A stretch of DNA of 64,000 bases from Halobacillus amylolyticus (GCF_022921115.1 NZ_CP095075.1:1964001-2028000), one strand, 5' to 3'. Counted from the first letter of the stretch, positions 1 through 9,002 are shown. Notes: generated by a model from the sequence alone, not told the origin. Numbers and translations: made by a program.

Positions 1-1206
1 GCGTCGTTGTTCATTTGGGTCCTCGACAATCCGATTCATTTCATCGACCTTTTGTAAAATGGGTTTGGCAAGGGATATATTTCTTAGCGGTTGTGTCCAT
101 TCTTGTATGTAAGAAAGATCCCGCTCGTTCAGTAAGGAAGTGATCGCTTGATGGAGAAAATCAGCGGCTTGATCATCCTTTGATTCAAATAAAGCCATAA
201 TCAGTTTTCGTAATCCTTCAGGTGGGGTAGCATCGGCTGTAATTTCTTGCTGTTTTACAATTTTGATCAGTCGTTGAGATTGGGATGGCTGCAGCGTAAG
301 CTCATGCTTACCTATAAAAGTCAATACCTCTTCAAGCTTTTCATCCTCCATATACAAGTTCAGTAAATCTTGTTTTAGTGGTTCAAATTCAAGACCGCGA
401 GTGTATAAGTCTTCTAGTAAATGCAACCTATTCATACCGATAAAATGTTCATCAATCAATGAGTGGAGTATATGATAATCTTTTTGTGTTTGCGTATGAA
501 CCACTCGCGTTATGTAGATAGCGATAATATCCAGCCATCGCGACTGTTCTTTATACAAGGCCGTCAGCTTTTGAAAAGATAGGTCATGATGTTTATTGGA
601 ATACAACCTTTTTTCCACATGGACGGGGTCTTTGGCAAGGAATGTCTCATCCCCATTTTTGTAGCGTTCATCGTATTTGGTAAATTGCAGGTCGCCTGAG
701 AATGTTGAAATCAAACTATGGTTTGGTGCAAAGTCTTTGAGGATATGAAGAATGCGATAACAGGATAGTAACTTTCCGTCCCGCCGATCCTTATAGAAAA
801 GAGTTTGAATAAAGGCGGCTAGTTTCTCTTTTTTAATAAAGGATTCAAAGTAGCTGGCGATCAAGGCCGTTTCTTGAAAAGTGTACTGTTGTTGAAGTTT
901 TTTAAAGAGATCGTTGAAATTCTGTTTCTTAAAATGAGGAAGTGAGGAGACCACCATTTCAATCAGTGGATGGGGTGGGGATAGGGTAACACCTTTTTCA
1001 AATGCATCTTTAACATGTGAACGTTTCGTAATTTTCTTTGATGTTACGTAATTTAAATATTGTTCTTTATGAAAAAAGATATAGTAGATCTGGTCATGTT
1101 CGTCTGTGGCTTCAATAATTTTACTTTGTTTATAGACCGTCATACGTCTAATTTCTAGTTGGAGTGATTGCTGTTTATCTTTTATATTTACCGCTTGAAT
1201 GGACAT
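1..1206 (-). CDS. Unrecognised large hypothetical protein, 5' part (runs off the left edge)
   Basis: An open reading frame of 402 codons reads leftward to base 1 without a stop, so the C-terminus lies outside the window. It starts at an ATG at 1206 behind a strong TAAGGAGGTT site. The protein begins MSIQAVNIKDKQQSLQLEI and is rich in charged residues and helix-forming stretches, with no signal peptide or membrane segment visible. I do not recognise a domain. The middle of the protein has repeated helical hairpin-like segments with leucine spacing, which could be a helical repeat, but this is an impression only. It is divergent from the sigma factor cassette on the right. The codon pattern is consistent over the full length, so it is very probably a real gene. 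Confidence 0.75.
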   Translation of the reverse strand, partial: MSIQAVNIKDKQQSLQLEIRRMTVYKQSKIIEATDEHDQIYYIFFHKEQYLNYVTSKKITKRSHVKDAFEKGVTLSPPHPLIEMVVSSLPHFKKQNFNDLFKKLQQQYTFQETALIASYFESFIKKEKLAAFIQTLFYKDRRDGKLLSCYRILHILKDFAPNHSLISTFSGDLQFTKYDERYKNGDETFLAKDPVHVEKRLYSNKHHDLSFQKLTALYKEQSRWLDIIAIYITRVVHTQTQKDYHILHSLIDEHFIGMNRLHLLEDLYTRGLEFEPLKQDLLNLYMEDEKLEEVLTFIGKHELTLQPSQSQRLIKIVKQQEITADATPPEGLRKLIMALFESKDDQAADFLHQAITSLLNERDLSYIQEWTQPLRNISLAKPILQKVDEMNRIVEDPNEQRR

Positions 1207-1400
1207 AATCAACCTCCTTATCGTTATCTTGACCATACCATGAAACGGTTTATAAAGATACCAACACTTCAAGGAGTAATTTAATTTCATCCCCCACTCT
1301 CCTAGACAAATTCCGATGATGGGCCCATCCTTTTATTAGACCGGCTGAGCTTTATTCATTCTATAAAAATGTATAAAGTTTATTTTTTTGTGTAAAAATA

Positions 1401-1414
1401 CGAACATTAGTTCG
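1401..1414. promoter_or_regulatory. LexA/DinR-like SOS box
   Basis: The sequence CGAACATTAGTTCG is a CGAAC-N4-GTTCG palindrome, the core of the Bacillus LexA operator. The inner four bases differ from the usual consensus. It lies about 60 bases before the sigma factor start codon and about 195 bases from the divergent gene. Control by LexA is an inference. Confidence 0.45.
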
Positions 1415-1473
1415 ATTTAAGGTTGTGAAATGTTAACCAGAACCCTTATTCTTTAGAAAGGAGGGGTGATCGC

Positions 1474-1998
1474 ATGATGAAAAAACCGCTCGAGTTATTT
1501 TTGCAGAACGAGAACCATTACGAGGCCGTTGTGATCGCAACAAAGAAACCAACACTTAAAAATCGCAGCTATGTGAATCAGTTGTTCTATCATTATCAAA
1601 TTGAGGCGCGCTTTGTGACCTATATCAATACGGTGTTATGGCGTTACGCCAAAGATTATCAGAAAAAGCGAAAGCATTGGTGTGATTGGCATGTGTTCAA
1701 GCTTGACCAGTCCGTTGGTGAGGACTTGACTGTGTTAGATGTGCTGGCAGATGAGCGTGTGGATTTAGACCATTGGACTGTGGGGCGGGATCCGCTTGAA
1801 TCAGTAACCAATCGTCATTTACACAGAGAAATTGGCAGGCTGACTAGTCGCCAGCGGCAGATTTTAGATGATCATATAGCTGAGCAAATGTCATTCAGTG
1901 AGATTGCAAACAAACTCGGAATCTCGCAGCAATCCGTGTCCAAGTCGTTTCACACGATGATGAGAAAACTTCTTATTGCCTATCAGAAAGGAGAATAA
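1474..1998 (+). CDS. Sigma-70 family factor, SigO (YvrI)-like
   Basis: A 174-residue protein whose C-terminus (about 125-172) is a sigma region 4 helix-turn-helix: LTSRQRQILDDHIAEQ then FSEIANKLGISQQSVSKSF. The N-terminal half lacks a clear region 2, as in B. subtilis SigO (YvrI), which has almost the same length and needs the partner RsoA to supply the region 2 function. The next two genes encode a YvrJ-like peptide and a small RsoA-like protein, which supports this reading. The start ATG at 1474 follows GAAAGGAGGGG. In B. subtilis SigO/RsoA drives oxalate decarboxylase genes; the target here is unknown, and no oxalate gene is visible in the window. A LexA-like box precedes it, so a prophage-type sigma factor is an alternative. 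Confidence 0.8.
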   Translation: MMKKPLELFLQNENHYEAVVIATKKPTLKNRSYVNQLFYHYQIEARFVTYINTVLWRYAKDYQKKRKHWCDWHVFKLDQSVGEDLTVLDVLADERVDLDHWTVGRDPLESVTNRHLHREIGRLTSRQRQILDDHIAEQMSFSEIANKLGISQQSVSKSFHTMMRKLLIAYQKGE

Positions 1999-2000
1999 CG

Positions 2001-2156
2001 ATGATGACAATCGAATCCTGGATCACACTTGCTGGAAATGTCGGCTTCCCTGTTGTTGTAAGCTTCTTTCTTTTATTCCGATTGGATCAGTGTCTGCAAA
2101 ACCTGGACAAGTCGATTGACCAATTAACGGAGGAGGTGAGAAAGAAGCATGAGTGA
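2001..2156 (+). CDS. YvrJ-family small membrane peptide
   Basis: A 51-residue ORF starts two bases after the sigma gene stop, behind AAAGGAG, and overlaps the next gene by eight bases. It has one hydrophobic segment (GNVGFPVVVSFFLLF, about residues 13-27) followed by a charged amphipathic tail (DKSIDQLTEEVRKK). The GN-GFP-VV pattern and size are typical of the YvrJ family, which in B. subtilis is encoded next to sigO. Family function is unknown; holin-like peptides of phages look similar. The position between two sigma subunits suggests co-expression and perhaps membrane control of sigma activity, which is inference. Confidence 0.7.
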   Translation: MMTIESWITLAGNVGFPVVVSFFLLFRLDQCLQNLDKSIDQLTEEVRKKHE

Positions 2157-2379
2157 GTTGTATACACTGTTGTTGCGAGCTAAACAGGAAGATGAAGAGG
2201 CCCTCTCCGAACTAATTGAGAAGTTTGATCCAAAGATGAAGAAGTTGAGTGCATCGCTCCCTTCGTCTGAGCGGGAGGATTTGGAGCAGGAGCTAAGGAT
2301 TCAGATGATCAGGTCTATTCGAAAATTTGATATTGAGGCGCTGGTGCCATTTTGGAGTTGCTATAAGGAAGAAAAGTAG
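2149..2379 (+). CDS. RsoA-like sigma co-subunit (region 2-type helical protein)
   Basis: A 76-residue protein beginning MSELYTLLLRAKQEDEEAL, with a pattern like the first helices of sigma region 2 (KQEDEEALSELIEKFDP, then REDLEQELRIQMIRSIRKF). RsoA of B. subtilis is about 79 residues, resembles a detached region 2, and works only together with SigO. The gene overlaps the YvrJ-like gene and is followed by a hairpin terminator, so the three genes form one transcript. The start ATG at 2149 has AGGAGGTGAG seven bases upstream. Assignment rests on size, order and pattern rather than an alignment. Confidence 0.68.
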   Translation: MSELYTLLLRAKQEDEEALSELIEKFDPKMKKLSASLPSSEREDLEQELRIQMIRSIRKFDIEALVPFWSCYKEEK

Positions 2380-2411
2380 GCTGCCTATGGTGAGATAGGC
2401 AGCTTGCTTTT
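2380..2411 (+). terminator. Terminator of the sigma cassette
   Basis: GCTGCCTAT (2380-2388) pairs with ATAGGCAGC (2395-2403) and is followed by TTGCTTTTTG. It starts directly after the stop of the RsoA-like gene. Confidence 0.8.
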
Positions 2412-2541
2412 TGTTTACTGGCTGAATTTTTAAGCTTCGGGCTTCACACGACGATGAGGCGTTCGGTGTTGGCCCATTCTCTCCGCGCAACCCAAAGTTG
2501 GATCTGGACTTTTCATTTCTGACTATTTACTACGAACGCAA

Positions 2542-2573
2542 ATAAAGCCCGCCTCTGCCTAGGCGGGCTTTAT
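2542..2573 (-). terminator. Terminator of the CstA-type gene
   Basis: A perfect 13-bp stem ATAAAGCCCGCCT / AGGCGGGCTTTAT with a six-base loop lies just past the stop of the leftward gene. The A/T-rich stem ends allow it to work in both directions. Confidence 0.75.
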
Positions 2574-2575
2574 CA

Positions 2576-4015
2576 TTAGCTGGCTTTGTCAGCGACGACT
2601 TGCCGCTGATGGAAAGCTCTAGATTTTATTAGTTTGGTGATAAACCATGCAAAAACAACGATCCAAATAATGCCTCCGATCACCATGGATGTGGTGTAGG
2701 ATAGATTAAACCCTTCAGGTGCATAGAAAATATAAGAACTTACCACAGCTGTCATGAATAAAGCGGGGACACTGCAAATCCAGTGGAACTTTTGATGTTG
2801 CAACAGATACATGGCACCTGTCCATAGCATAACAGTAGCAACGACCTGATTCGACCAGCCTACATAACGCCAAAGAAAGCTGTAATCCATTTGTGTTAGT
2901 AAAAATGTTGGTACGACAACAGGTATGACTAACAATCCTTTAGTCCACTTTCCATCTTTATTTATAAGCGGCTTGAGAAGATCTCCTAGCATCATTCGGG
3001 AGGATCTCAGTGCCGTATCACCTGTTGTGACCGGCAGGATGATAACGCCAAGCACGGCAAGGATGCCGCCTAGTGTTCCAAGTGTTGTTATACTAATTTC
3101 ATTGACGACTCCAGCAGGTCCTCCGGCTGCAAGAGCTTCTTGCAGACCACCCGTACCTCCAAAGAAGGCCATTCCGGCTGCGGCCCAGATGAGGGCGATG
3201 ATGCCCTCAGCGATCATCGCTCCGTAAAAGACTTTACGTCCTTCGCTTTCTTTCTTAAGTGTCCGTGAAAGGATTGGACTTTGTGTACTATGAAAACCTG
3301 AAATAGCGCCACAAGAGACTGTCACCATTAGCAGCGGCCACACTGGCAGCTCCTCTGGGTGAAGATTGCTCAGTGTTAGGTTCGGTACTGGATTATCAAA
3401 AAAGAACAACCCCACCCCGATAGAAAGCGCCATAAAAATGAGGATACCCCCAAAGATCGGATAAACTCGCCCGATAATTTTATTAATAGGCAGTAAAGTA
3501 GCTGCTAAAAAATAGGTGAAGATGATCAGTATTGATGCCATGAAGCTGAGTGGCGTGATTTCGGCCATCAACTGGGCAGGGCCTGCGGTAAAAGCTGCTG
3601 CAACAAGAGTCATTAGTCCAATGGAAAGCAGATTAATCATGGATTGTGCAGGTTTCCCCAAGTATTTTCCAACAATGGTCGGGAATTGGGCCCCATTGTG
3701 CCTAAGTGATAACATCCCTGAGAAATAATCGTGGACGGCCCCTGCAAAGATGCTGCCGATGACGATCCAGATGAAGGCAATAGGCCCATAGAGTGCGCCA
3801 AGGATTGCGCCAAATATTGGGCCGAGGCCTGCGATGTTAAGCAGTTGGATGAGGCTCGCTCTCCACCAGCTCATCGGTGTATAGTCAAAGCCGTCGTTTT
3901 CTGTGTAGGCCGGTGTTTGGTTCTGGTCGTTGATGCCGAAAATTCGCTCAACCACCTTTGAATAGAAAAAGTATCCTAGCAGTAATAGAATGATGGATGA
4001 AATAAAAGTAACCAT
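2576..4015 (-). CDS. CstA-family transporter (carbon starvation protein, pyruvate/peptide uptake type)
   Basis: A 479-residue polytopic membrane protein. The N-terminal half carries the CstA family landmarks: NIAGLGPIFGAILGALYGP, then VHDYFSGMLSLRHNGAQ. Members such as CstA and BtsT import pyruvate or peptides with a cation and are induced when carbon runs short. This protein belongs to the shorter class; B. subtilis CstA is near 600 residues and E. coli BtsT above 700, and the difference seems to be the absent C-terminal extension rather than a truncation. The start ATG at 4015 follows GAAGGGAGG. The gene is alone, with its own terminator. The exact substrate is unknown. Confidence 0.88.
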   Translation of the reverse strand: MVTFISSIILLLLGYFFYSKVVERIFGINDQNQTPAYTENDGFDYTPMSWWRASLIQLLNIAGLGPIFGAILGALYGPIAFIWIVIGSIFAGAVHDYFSGMLSLRHNGAQFPTIVGKYLGKPAQSMINLLSIGLMTLVAAAFTAGPAQLMAEITPLSFMASILIIFTYFLAATLLPINKIIGRVYPIFGGILIFMALSIGVGLFFFDNPVPNLTLSNLHPEELPVWPLLMVTVSCGAISGFHSTQSPILSRTLKKESEGRKVFYGAMIAEGIIALIWAAAGMAFFGGTGGLQEALAAGGPAGVVNEISITTLGTLGGILAVLGVIILPVTTGDTALRSSRMMLGDLLKPLINKDGKWTKGLLVIPVVVPTFLLTQMDYSFLWRYVGWSNQVVATVMLWTGAMYLLQHQKFHWICSVPALFMTAVVSSYIFYAPEGFNLSYTTSMVIGGIIWIVVFAWFITKLIKSRAFHQRQVVADKAS

Positions 4016-4358
4016 CGCGAAGCCTCCCTTCGTTTCAAATGATAGGGAGTATTTTATAACGGTCTTTGTCGGATTACAACACTTTATCTGAAAATTATAT
4101 TTCTTCTCATTTTTTTCTCAACTATGAAACGCTTTCTTTTAAAAAAGCCGGACTTGCCTCAATGACAAGTCCGGCTTCCATATGTAACCTGCCACCCCAA
4201 GAGAATGGTTAAGTTTCCCGCAGTCGCCTTTAGCGTCTGGGATGGCATTGATATGAATTTACCATAGTATGGGTTGTTTAGGCAAATATGGCGGATGGAT
4301 TTTGAGTATCTATGTAGAATAGTGAAGAATATTAAATTTTAGAAAGAGTGATCTATAA
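4016..4358. other. Intergenic region with a hairpin
   Basis: This 343-bp gap holds the CstA-type promoter region on its left side and, at 4145-4177, a strong hairpin (AAGCCGGACTTG / CAAGTCCGGCTT). On the leftward strand the hairpin is followed by a T-rich run, so it reads as a leftward terminator, although I find no intact leftward gene ending there. The rest (4180-4358) shows no gene; together with the broken gene on its right it looks like decayed sequence. Confidence 0.5.
4145..4177 (-). terminator. Leftward hairpin terminator without an obvious gene
   Basis: A 12-bp perfect stem with a nine-base loop, followed on the minus strand by TTTTAAAAGAAAG. It may be left over from a lost gene or stop transcription entering from the lasso cluster on the right. 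Confidence 0.6.
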
Positions 4359-4976
4359 TTGATTCGTAAAAATTATTCAATCCCCATCTACCTTGAACAG
4401 CTTGAAACCTTATCAAGCCGGCTGAATCATAACCATACGAAATGGCCAGAAATAGAGGAGTGGCCTTTTCGCCAGTCCGCTGGTTTTGCCGGCGAAAAGG
4501 CTCTTGAGTACGCGCTCCTGATACTTAATTTCCAAACATCCCCACATCTTCTACAGCATACGACTTCCCCTTCATACCATTCCTTTTTCCAAATCGATGT
4601 GCTGCTTGTCACCAGTAGCTACGACCTCATTTTGGATGTGAAAAACATTTCAGGGGCAAGCTACTTTGACGGTGTCCATACGCAATTAATTCGACAAAAA
4701 TAAGGAATTGAATCTGGCCTTCCTGATCCTGTCTCTCACGTGGAACGACAGAAAATGCAGCTTGAAGAATGGATCCTGCAGCATCGCTTCCCTATTCTCC
4801 CGATTGCAACGCTCGTTGTCTTCACAACCAGAACCTCTGTCATCAGATCTTCTTCCAATCACACAGCTGCTGTAAACCAAGTAATGCGTGTGGAAAATCT
4901 CCCTGTTGCGATCCGCGATATCGACCCCCGGCATTCGGAATCGGTTATCGATGAAGGTGAGATTGCATTGTAGATA
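4359..4976 (+). pseudogene. NERD-domain protein gene with an in-frame stop
   Basis: The first part (TTG start at 4359) encodes a NERD (nuclease-related) domain: FAGEKALEYALLIL, then FQIDVLLVTSSYDLILDVKN and a GASYFDGVHTQLIRQK segment. A TAA at 4701-4703 interrupts it. The same reading frame continues directly after the stop with the next NERD motif (FPDP-like LPDPVSHVERQKMQLEEW, then LPIATLVVFTTRTS) and ends at 4976. Bacillaceae NERD proteins of this type are usually about 300 residues; this frame totals about 205, so the C-terminus is also lost. One base substitution would explain the stop. The two fragments are unlikely to work. Confidence 0.75.
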
Positions 4977-5011
4977 ACCGCCCCCTGCCCTAAAACATAG
5001 AGCAGACCTCA

Positions 5012-5989
5012 TTACTTTTCCTTTAAAGTTAATAAGTTAATTTCCGGAGTATTAAATAAACGAAAATTCACGTTACTATACCCCAGTCCTGCACTAACAT
5101 ACTGCTTCACATTCTTATATTCCCAAAGACCCTTCACCCGATCCTGTGGCGGAAAAAAGCCTCCATTTTCGTACCAAGGCTCCGGGACAAATAATGCCCC
5201 TATCATGGGCAAACGAATTTGGCCACCATGATAATGACCAGCCATAATCAAGTCGTAGTCGCGAAAATTAAAGTATGAGTTACTCAAAAGTTCGTTCATT
5301 CGCTTATCCACTACCGGGTAATGATTGAGCGCGATTAGCACATCCTCATCAGCAAGCTTCTCAAGGCTTGCTGTTTCTTCCATTAATCCTCGTTGATGTG
5401 CCTTATATTGTTCAGTAAAAGCATACTTTGGCTTAACTCTTCCCTCTGCAACAACTGGTTCTTTTTCTGGGTCCTGTATCGATAATTCAAAATCAACAAA
5501 CCTGAGCTTCGCTTCTCCTATATTTAGGGTATAAGCTGATTCGAGCAGCTTCACACCGCGTTGCTCCATTCCTTCAATGAATTCATCTTTAACGTAGTTC
5601 CCACGTGAGTCTATAAAGTAATTTTCTGGATCTGCGTTACCTTTGACATATAGTGCATGATCTTTATTCTTAATTGCTTCAATTAATGAATAGAAAGGCT
5701 GATAGTTCACACTCGTGGGACTGCTAAGCATATCCCCCGTAAAAACGATCACATCATAAGTCTCAGAGTTTACTGCTTCAATAAGCTTCTTTTGATTACT
5801 GCCAAATACTTTTTCATGTAAATCAGTTACTTGAAGTATAGATAACCCCACAAGCTCACTTGGCAAATTTTCAATTTCAATCTCTTGTTTGACAACGATA
5901 ACTCTTTGATTATCCCAAATGTTATAAACTATGATTACAATCAATACGCTTAAAAATGCAATAAGCATGGCTCGCACAACCTTCTTCAT
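5012..5989 (-). CDS. Membrane-anchored metallophosphoesterase (YkuE/YaeI-like)
   Basis: The protein has an N-terminal membrane segment (about residues 5-24) and then the calcineurin-like phosphoesterase motifs in order: VTDLHEKVFG (D-x-H), VFTGDML (GD), KGNADPE (GNxD/E), ALNHYPV, and AGHYHGGQIRLP (GHxH). Two metal ions are expected at these residues. YkuE-type relatives sit at the membrane; some act on phospholipid-linked substrates. I chose ATG 5989 because GGAGAG lies nine bases upstream; a TTG at 5995 is too close to it. The gene begins 33 bases after the lasso exporter stop on the same strand, so it is probably cotranscribed with the lasso operon, but a role in lasso processing is not established. 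Confidence 0.8.
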   Translation of the reverse strand: MKKVVRAMLIAFLSVLIVIIVYNIWDNQRVIVVKQEIEIENLPSELVGLSILQVTDLHEKVFGSNQKKLIEAVNSETYDVIVFTGDMLSSPTSVNYQPFYSLIEAIKNKDHALYVKGNADPENYFIDSRGNYVKDEFIEGMEQRGVKLLESAYTLNIGEAKLRFVDFELSIQDPEKEPVVAEGRVKPKYAFTEQYKAHQRGLMEETASLEKLADEDVLIALNHYPVVDKRMNELLSNSYFNFRDYDLIMAGHYHGGQIRLPMIGALFVPEPWYENGGFFPPQDRVKGLWEYKNVKQYVSAGLGYSNVNFRLFNTPEINLLTLKEK

Positions 5990-6021
5990 TGGCAATCGCT
6001 CTCCAATTTCGCTTAGAGTTA

Positions 6022-7812
6022 CTAATGGGTCGCTTCTAGTTGATTTTGCAAAAGATGGCTAAACATACTTTTTTTCTGATCTGCAAGCTGTTTGAACCCA
6101 CCCTTTTGAATGGCTCTTCCTTCGTCTAACACTACAACCTGATCTGCACTTCTTATAGTCGATAAACGGTGAGCGATGACAATGATGGTCATCTTTCCTT
6201 TTAACATTTCGAGCGCTTCTTGGATCTTCGCTTCATTTTCCGTATCCAGCGCACTCGTTGCTTCATCCAATACTAAAATGGAAGGTTTTCTTAAAATTGC
6301 ACGTGCTAATACAAGCCGCTGACGTTCGCCGCCAGATAACTTAATTCCTCTATCACCAATAAGTGTATCAAGGCCTTGAGGTAACTTACGTACGAATTCT
6401 GCTGCTGAGGAGAATTCCAGCGCCTGCCATAACTCCGATTCACTTGCTTCAGGTACTACTAACATTAAGTTTTCTCTTATGCTTTCATTAAACAAAAACG
6501 GCTCCTGGGGAACATAACTGATTGCTTGTCTTAACGACAGTACATTATCACTTGACAGTGGAACGTCATCTATTAAAACTTGTCCTTTTTCTGGTTCGTT
6601 AAGCCCCATTAGCAAATCAACCAGGGTGCTTTTCCCAGCCCCAGAACGCCCAACGAAAGCGGTCATCTGATTGACGGGAATTTTGACATTTATATTTTCC
6701 AGAGCATAACCTGACTCATTTTGATAACGGAAGGACACATCACGACAAATTATTTCCCGGGTAATATTTATTGCCTGAATATGTCGATTCTTCTTTTGGA
6801 ATTCCTGGGCATGCTTACACTCACTCTGCAAATCTTTAACCGCCTGTAGAGAAGGAAGACTAGTAGCAATTTGCTCCATGGATGCTTGAATGCCTGCCAC
6901 TCTTGGCCATAGTCTTGAAAAAATAAGAATGACTAACATTAGTTGCCCTGCCTGAGCATTGAACATTTGAATCGCAATATAAATAAAGGCTGCGATAAAT
7001 AACGCTGAGGCTGCTTTATAATAAAATTGTGACGTTGTTTTCAGTTTTGTGTAGGCTACTTGTTCATTCTGCATCCGTTCAGTTATAGCACCAAACCACT
7101 CCATCCTTGATCCTTCTAAGGTATTACTTTTCACATCTTTAATCCCATTGATTTGATCGGTTATTCCACCAATATAACTTCTTGCTAAATCGAAATTTCT
7201 TGTTCCTAAGGCAAGGGACCTTTTCAAAAATTTACGATTAAAAAAGATAAGAATTAATCCACAAAGTAAAACGAAGGTCGTAATATGAGGAGATAATAAG
7301 AACGCTAAACCAATTTGAATCAAAGTAAAAATAAGCGAAGCCATAAATTGTAAAAGTGAATGCGTCCCTGCACTAGCACGAGCAACCTCTGATGTTAATA
7401 TGTTGATTAAGTCTGACTTTCTTTTTCTAATAAAAAAACTCCAATTGGAATGTAACAAAGTATCATACGTCCCTACTCGCATATGACGCAAGAAACCCTG
7501 TTGAATGGTTGTGTTTCGAATCGTTATCCGTCTTTGTATTAGATTTTGACCAATCACGACCAGCACATAAACGGCCAAAACAAGTGGTAAACCATAGGAA
7601 CTGGGAATACCTTCTATAAAACCAAATAGCCCTGAAAATGGTGTTCCACCCGCATCTAAATTTACAATCCCTGTCATACTAATCATCGGAACTAATAATA
7701 AAATGCCCACCCCCTCAAGCAACCCGATCCCCGTCATGGCAAGAAGGTTAATGTAAAGAATCTTCCCGGAATAGGAATGAATTTGTTTTACAAAATAGAA
7801 TACATGTTTCAT
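6022..7812 (-). CDS. ABC exporter of the lasso peptide cluster (D protein)
   Basis: A 596-residue half-transporter: six membrane segments over about residues 10-300 and an ATP-binding domain behind them. Walker A is GRSGAGKST, the signature is LSGGERQRL, Walker B is ILVLDEATSALD and the switch His is IAHRLST. There is no N-terminal C39 peptidase domain, as expected when the leader is removed by B2. Its place at the end of the lasso operon identifies it as the exporter and self-immunity protein. ATG 7812 has GGGAGGG seven bases before it and starts right after the nucleotidyltransferase stop; a longer upstream start would overlap that gene. Confidence 0.88.
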   Translation of the reverse strand: MKHVFYFVKQIHSYSGKILYINLLAMTGIGLLEGVGILLLVPMISMTGIVNLDAGGTPFSGLFGFIEGIPSSYGLPLVLAVYVLVVIGQNLIQRRITIRNTTIQQGFLRHMRVGTYDTLLHSNWSFFIRKRKSDLINILTSEVARASAGTHSLLQFMASLIFTLIQIGLAFLLSPHITTFVLLCGLILIFFNRKFLKRSLALGTRNFDLARSYIGGITDQINGIKDVKSNTLEGSRMEWFGAITERMQNEQVAYTKLKTTSQFYYKAASALFIAAFIYIAIQMFNAQAGQLMLVILIFSRLWPRVAGIQASMEQIATSLPSLQAVKDLQSECKHAQEFQKKNRHIQAINITREIICRDVSFRYQNESGYALENINVKIPVNQMTAFVGRSGAGKSTLVDLLMGLNEPEKGQVLIDDVPLSSDNVLSLRQAISYVPQEPFLFNESIRENLMLVVPEASESELWQALEFSSAAEFVRKLPQGLDTLIGDRGIKLSGGERQRLVLARAILRKPSILVLDEATSALDTENEAKIQEALEMLKGKMTIIVIAHRLSTIRSADQVVVLDEGRAIQKGGFKQLADQKKSMFSHLLQNQLEATH

Positions 7813-7814
7813 TA

Positions 7815-9002
7815 TTAAACCCTCCCAGGGTAGACTTGCTTCCTTGTCTTCCTCCACCCCCAAAGAAACGGACGTAGTGGAAAATATAGAAGATGGAGTT
7901 TTTCTGGTAACGGCAATGTCGCTACATCTTCAGGGTATGGATATAAAAAGCTCAAAATGAAGAAGAGCTTCTGCTGAATAGACATTAAGGAGAATAGGTG
8001 ACGCTTATGGTAGCTAGCTACTTCCTCTGACAGCGGTTCATTGTGGAGGTTGATCATTGATTCAAGATAAAAGACTGCTTCTTGGGCCAATTTTTCCCCT
8101 TTACTTGTTGTCTCGATTTCTTTTATTAATGGGGTATTCAAGAGTTGGGTAGCTAAAATCGTTGCCTGTACACCTACATGACGATAATGATACTTCTTTA
8201 TTAACCTGGAAACGTCCTCCCATTTTACTTTCTGACGCATCAATTGCTGAATATCAACTAACCATCTTAGCCGAGACCAACCATGACGTGCCCCATGGGA
8301 AGCAAGAAATAAGAACAGATCTTCTTTACTAAGTAAATAAACGGGCTGGTTTGTGAAGGTAATATTCCTTTTCCGTTCCCACAATTCGTGAAAACTAGGT
8401 TCCTTAGCTGGCCCAGGGTTTAACCTCCAATGGACCTCCACCTTTACCCCTTGCTCAGGATGGAAATATGTCACATGATGATGTCTCCATTTCCAATCAC
8501 TCAAAACCCCTTGAATATAATCATCCTTTTTGTAACCTAGGCTTACTAGCAGCTGCTCCGTTCGGGCGAGGTCATCCATTGGAATAAGAACATCCAAGTC
8601 ACTGGAGGTGCGAAGCGACAGGTCACCATATAAGTCATGCGCAAGAACAGGCCCCTTTAGAAAAAGCAATTTAATTTGATGCTCTGAAAATTTTTGATTG
8701 AGCTGCTCCATCTGCCCACTTAAGTGCAACATTTGAAACGTATTCCGCTTATATTCATAGGAAACGTCCTTAATCACATTGGGTGGAATCATGTTCTCAT
8801 CGGTCCCTTTAATTTTGGAATAGAGAAATGGATAAATACGATGATGCTTCGTCTGCTTAATAAAAAGCTCCCAATCTATATCTTTGAAGAGGTCGGGGTT
8901 AATAGCCGTAACTTGATGACTGTTTTCACATTTTAACAGTTCAAGGATTAACCGCAGTTCTCGTGGTACATTTGTTGTATTAAGACGACCGTTTACTACC
9001 AT
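7815..9002 (-). CDS. Lasso cluster nucleotidyltransferase-like protein
   Basis: A 395-residue protein of the uncharacterised nucleotidyltransferase family seen in Bacillales lasso clusters. The active-site region is LFLKGPVLAHDLYGDLSLR followed by SSDLDVLI (D-x-D metal ligands), then HHVTYFH and VEVHWRL. Work on the related pseudomycoidin cluster indicated that such a protein adds sugars to the phosphorylated C-terminus of the lasso peptide; the same role here is inferred from the neighbouring kinase. ATG 9002 is chosen because GGAGGGG precedes it; the gene overlaps the end of B2 by 23 bases. Confidence 0.82.
   Translation of the reverse strand: MVVNGRLNTTNVPRELRLILELLKCENSHQVTAINPDLFKDIDWELFIKQTKHHRIYPFLYSKIKGTDENMIPPNVIKDVSYEYKRNTFQMLHLSGQMEQLNQKFSEHQIKLLFLKGPVLAHDLYGDLSLRTSSDLDVLIPMDDLARTEQLLVSLGYKKDDYIQGVLSDWKWRHHHVTYFHPEQGVKVEVHWRLNPGPAKEPSFHELWERKRNITFTNQPVYLLSKEDLFLFLASHGARHGWSRLRWLVDIQQLMRQKVKWEDVSRLIKKYHYRHVGVQATILATQLLNTPLIKEIETTSKGEKLAQEAVFYLESMINLHNEPLSEEVASYHKRHLFSLMSIQQKLFFILSFLYPYPEDVATLPLPEKLHLLYFPLRPFLWGWRKTRKQVYPGRV

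Noticed and set aside
2293..2490. 65-codon leftward frame after the RsoA-like gene
   Set aside because: It overlaps the RsoA-like gene and its terminator and has low-complexity composition with no ribosome site.
4125..4137. cre-like TGAAACGCTTTCT upstream of the CstA-type gene
   Set aside because: It lacks one base between the TGAAA and CG blocks, so the fixed CG is out of register with the cre consensus.
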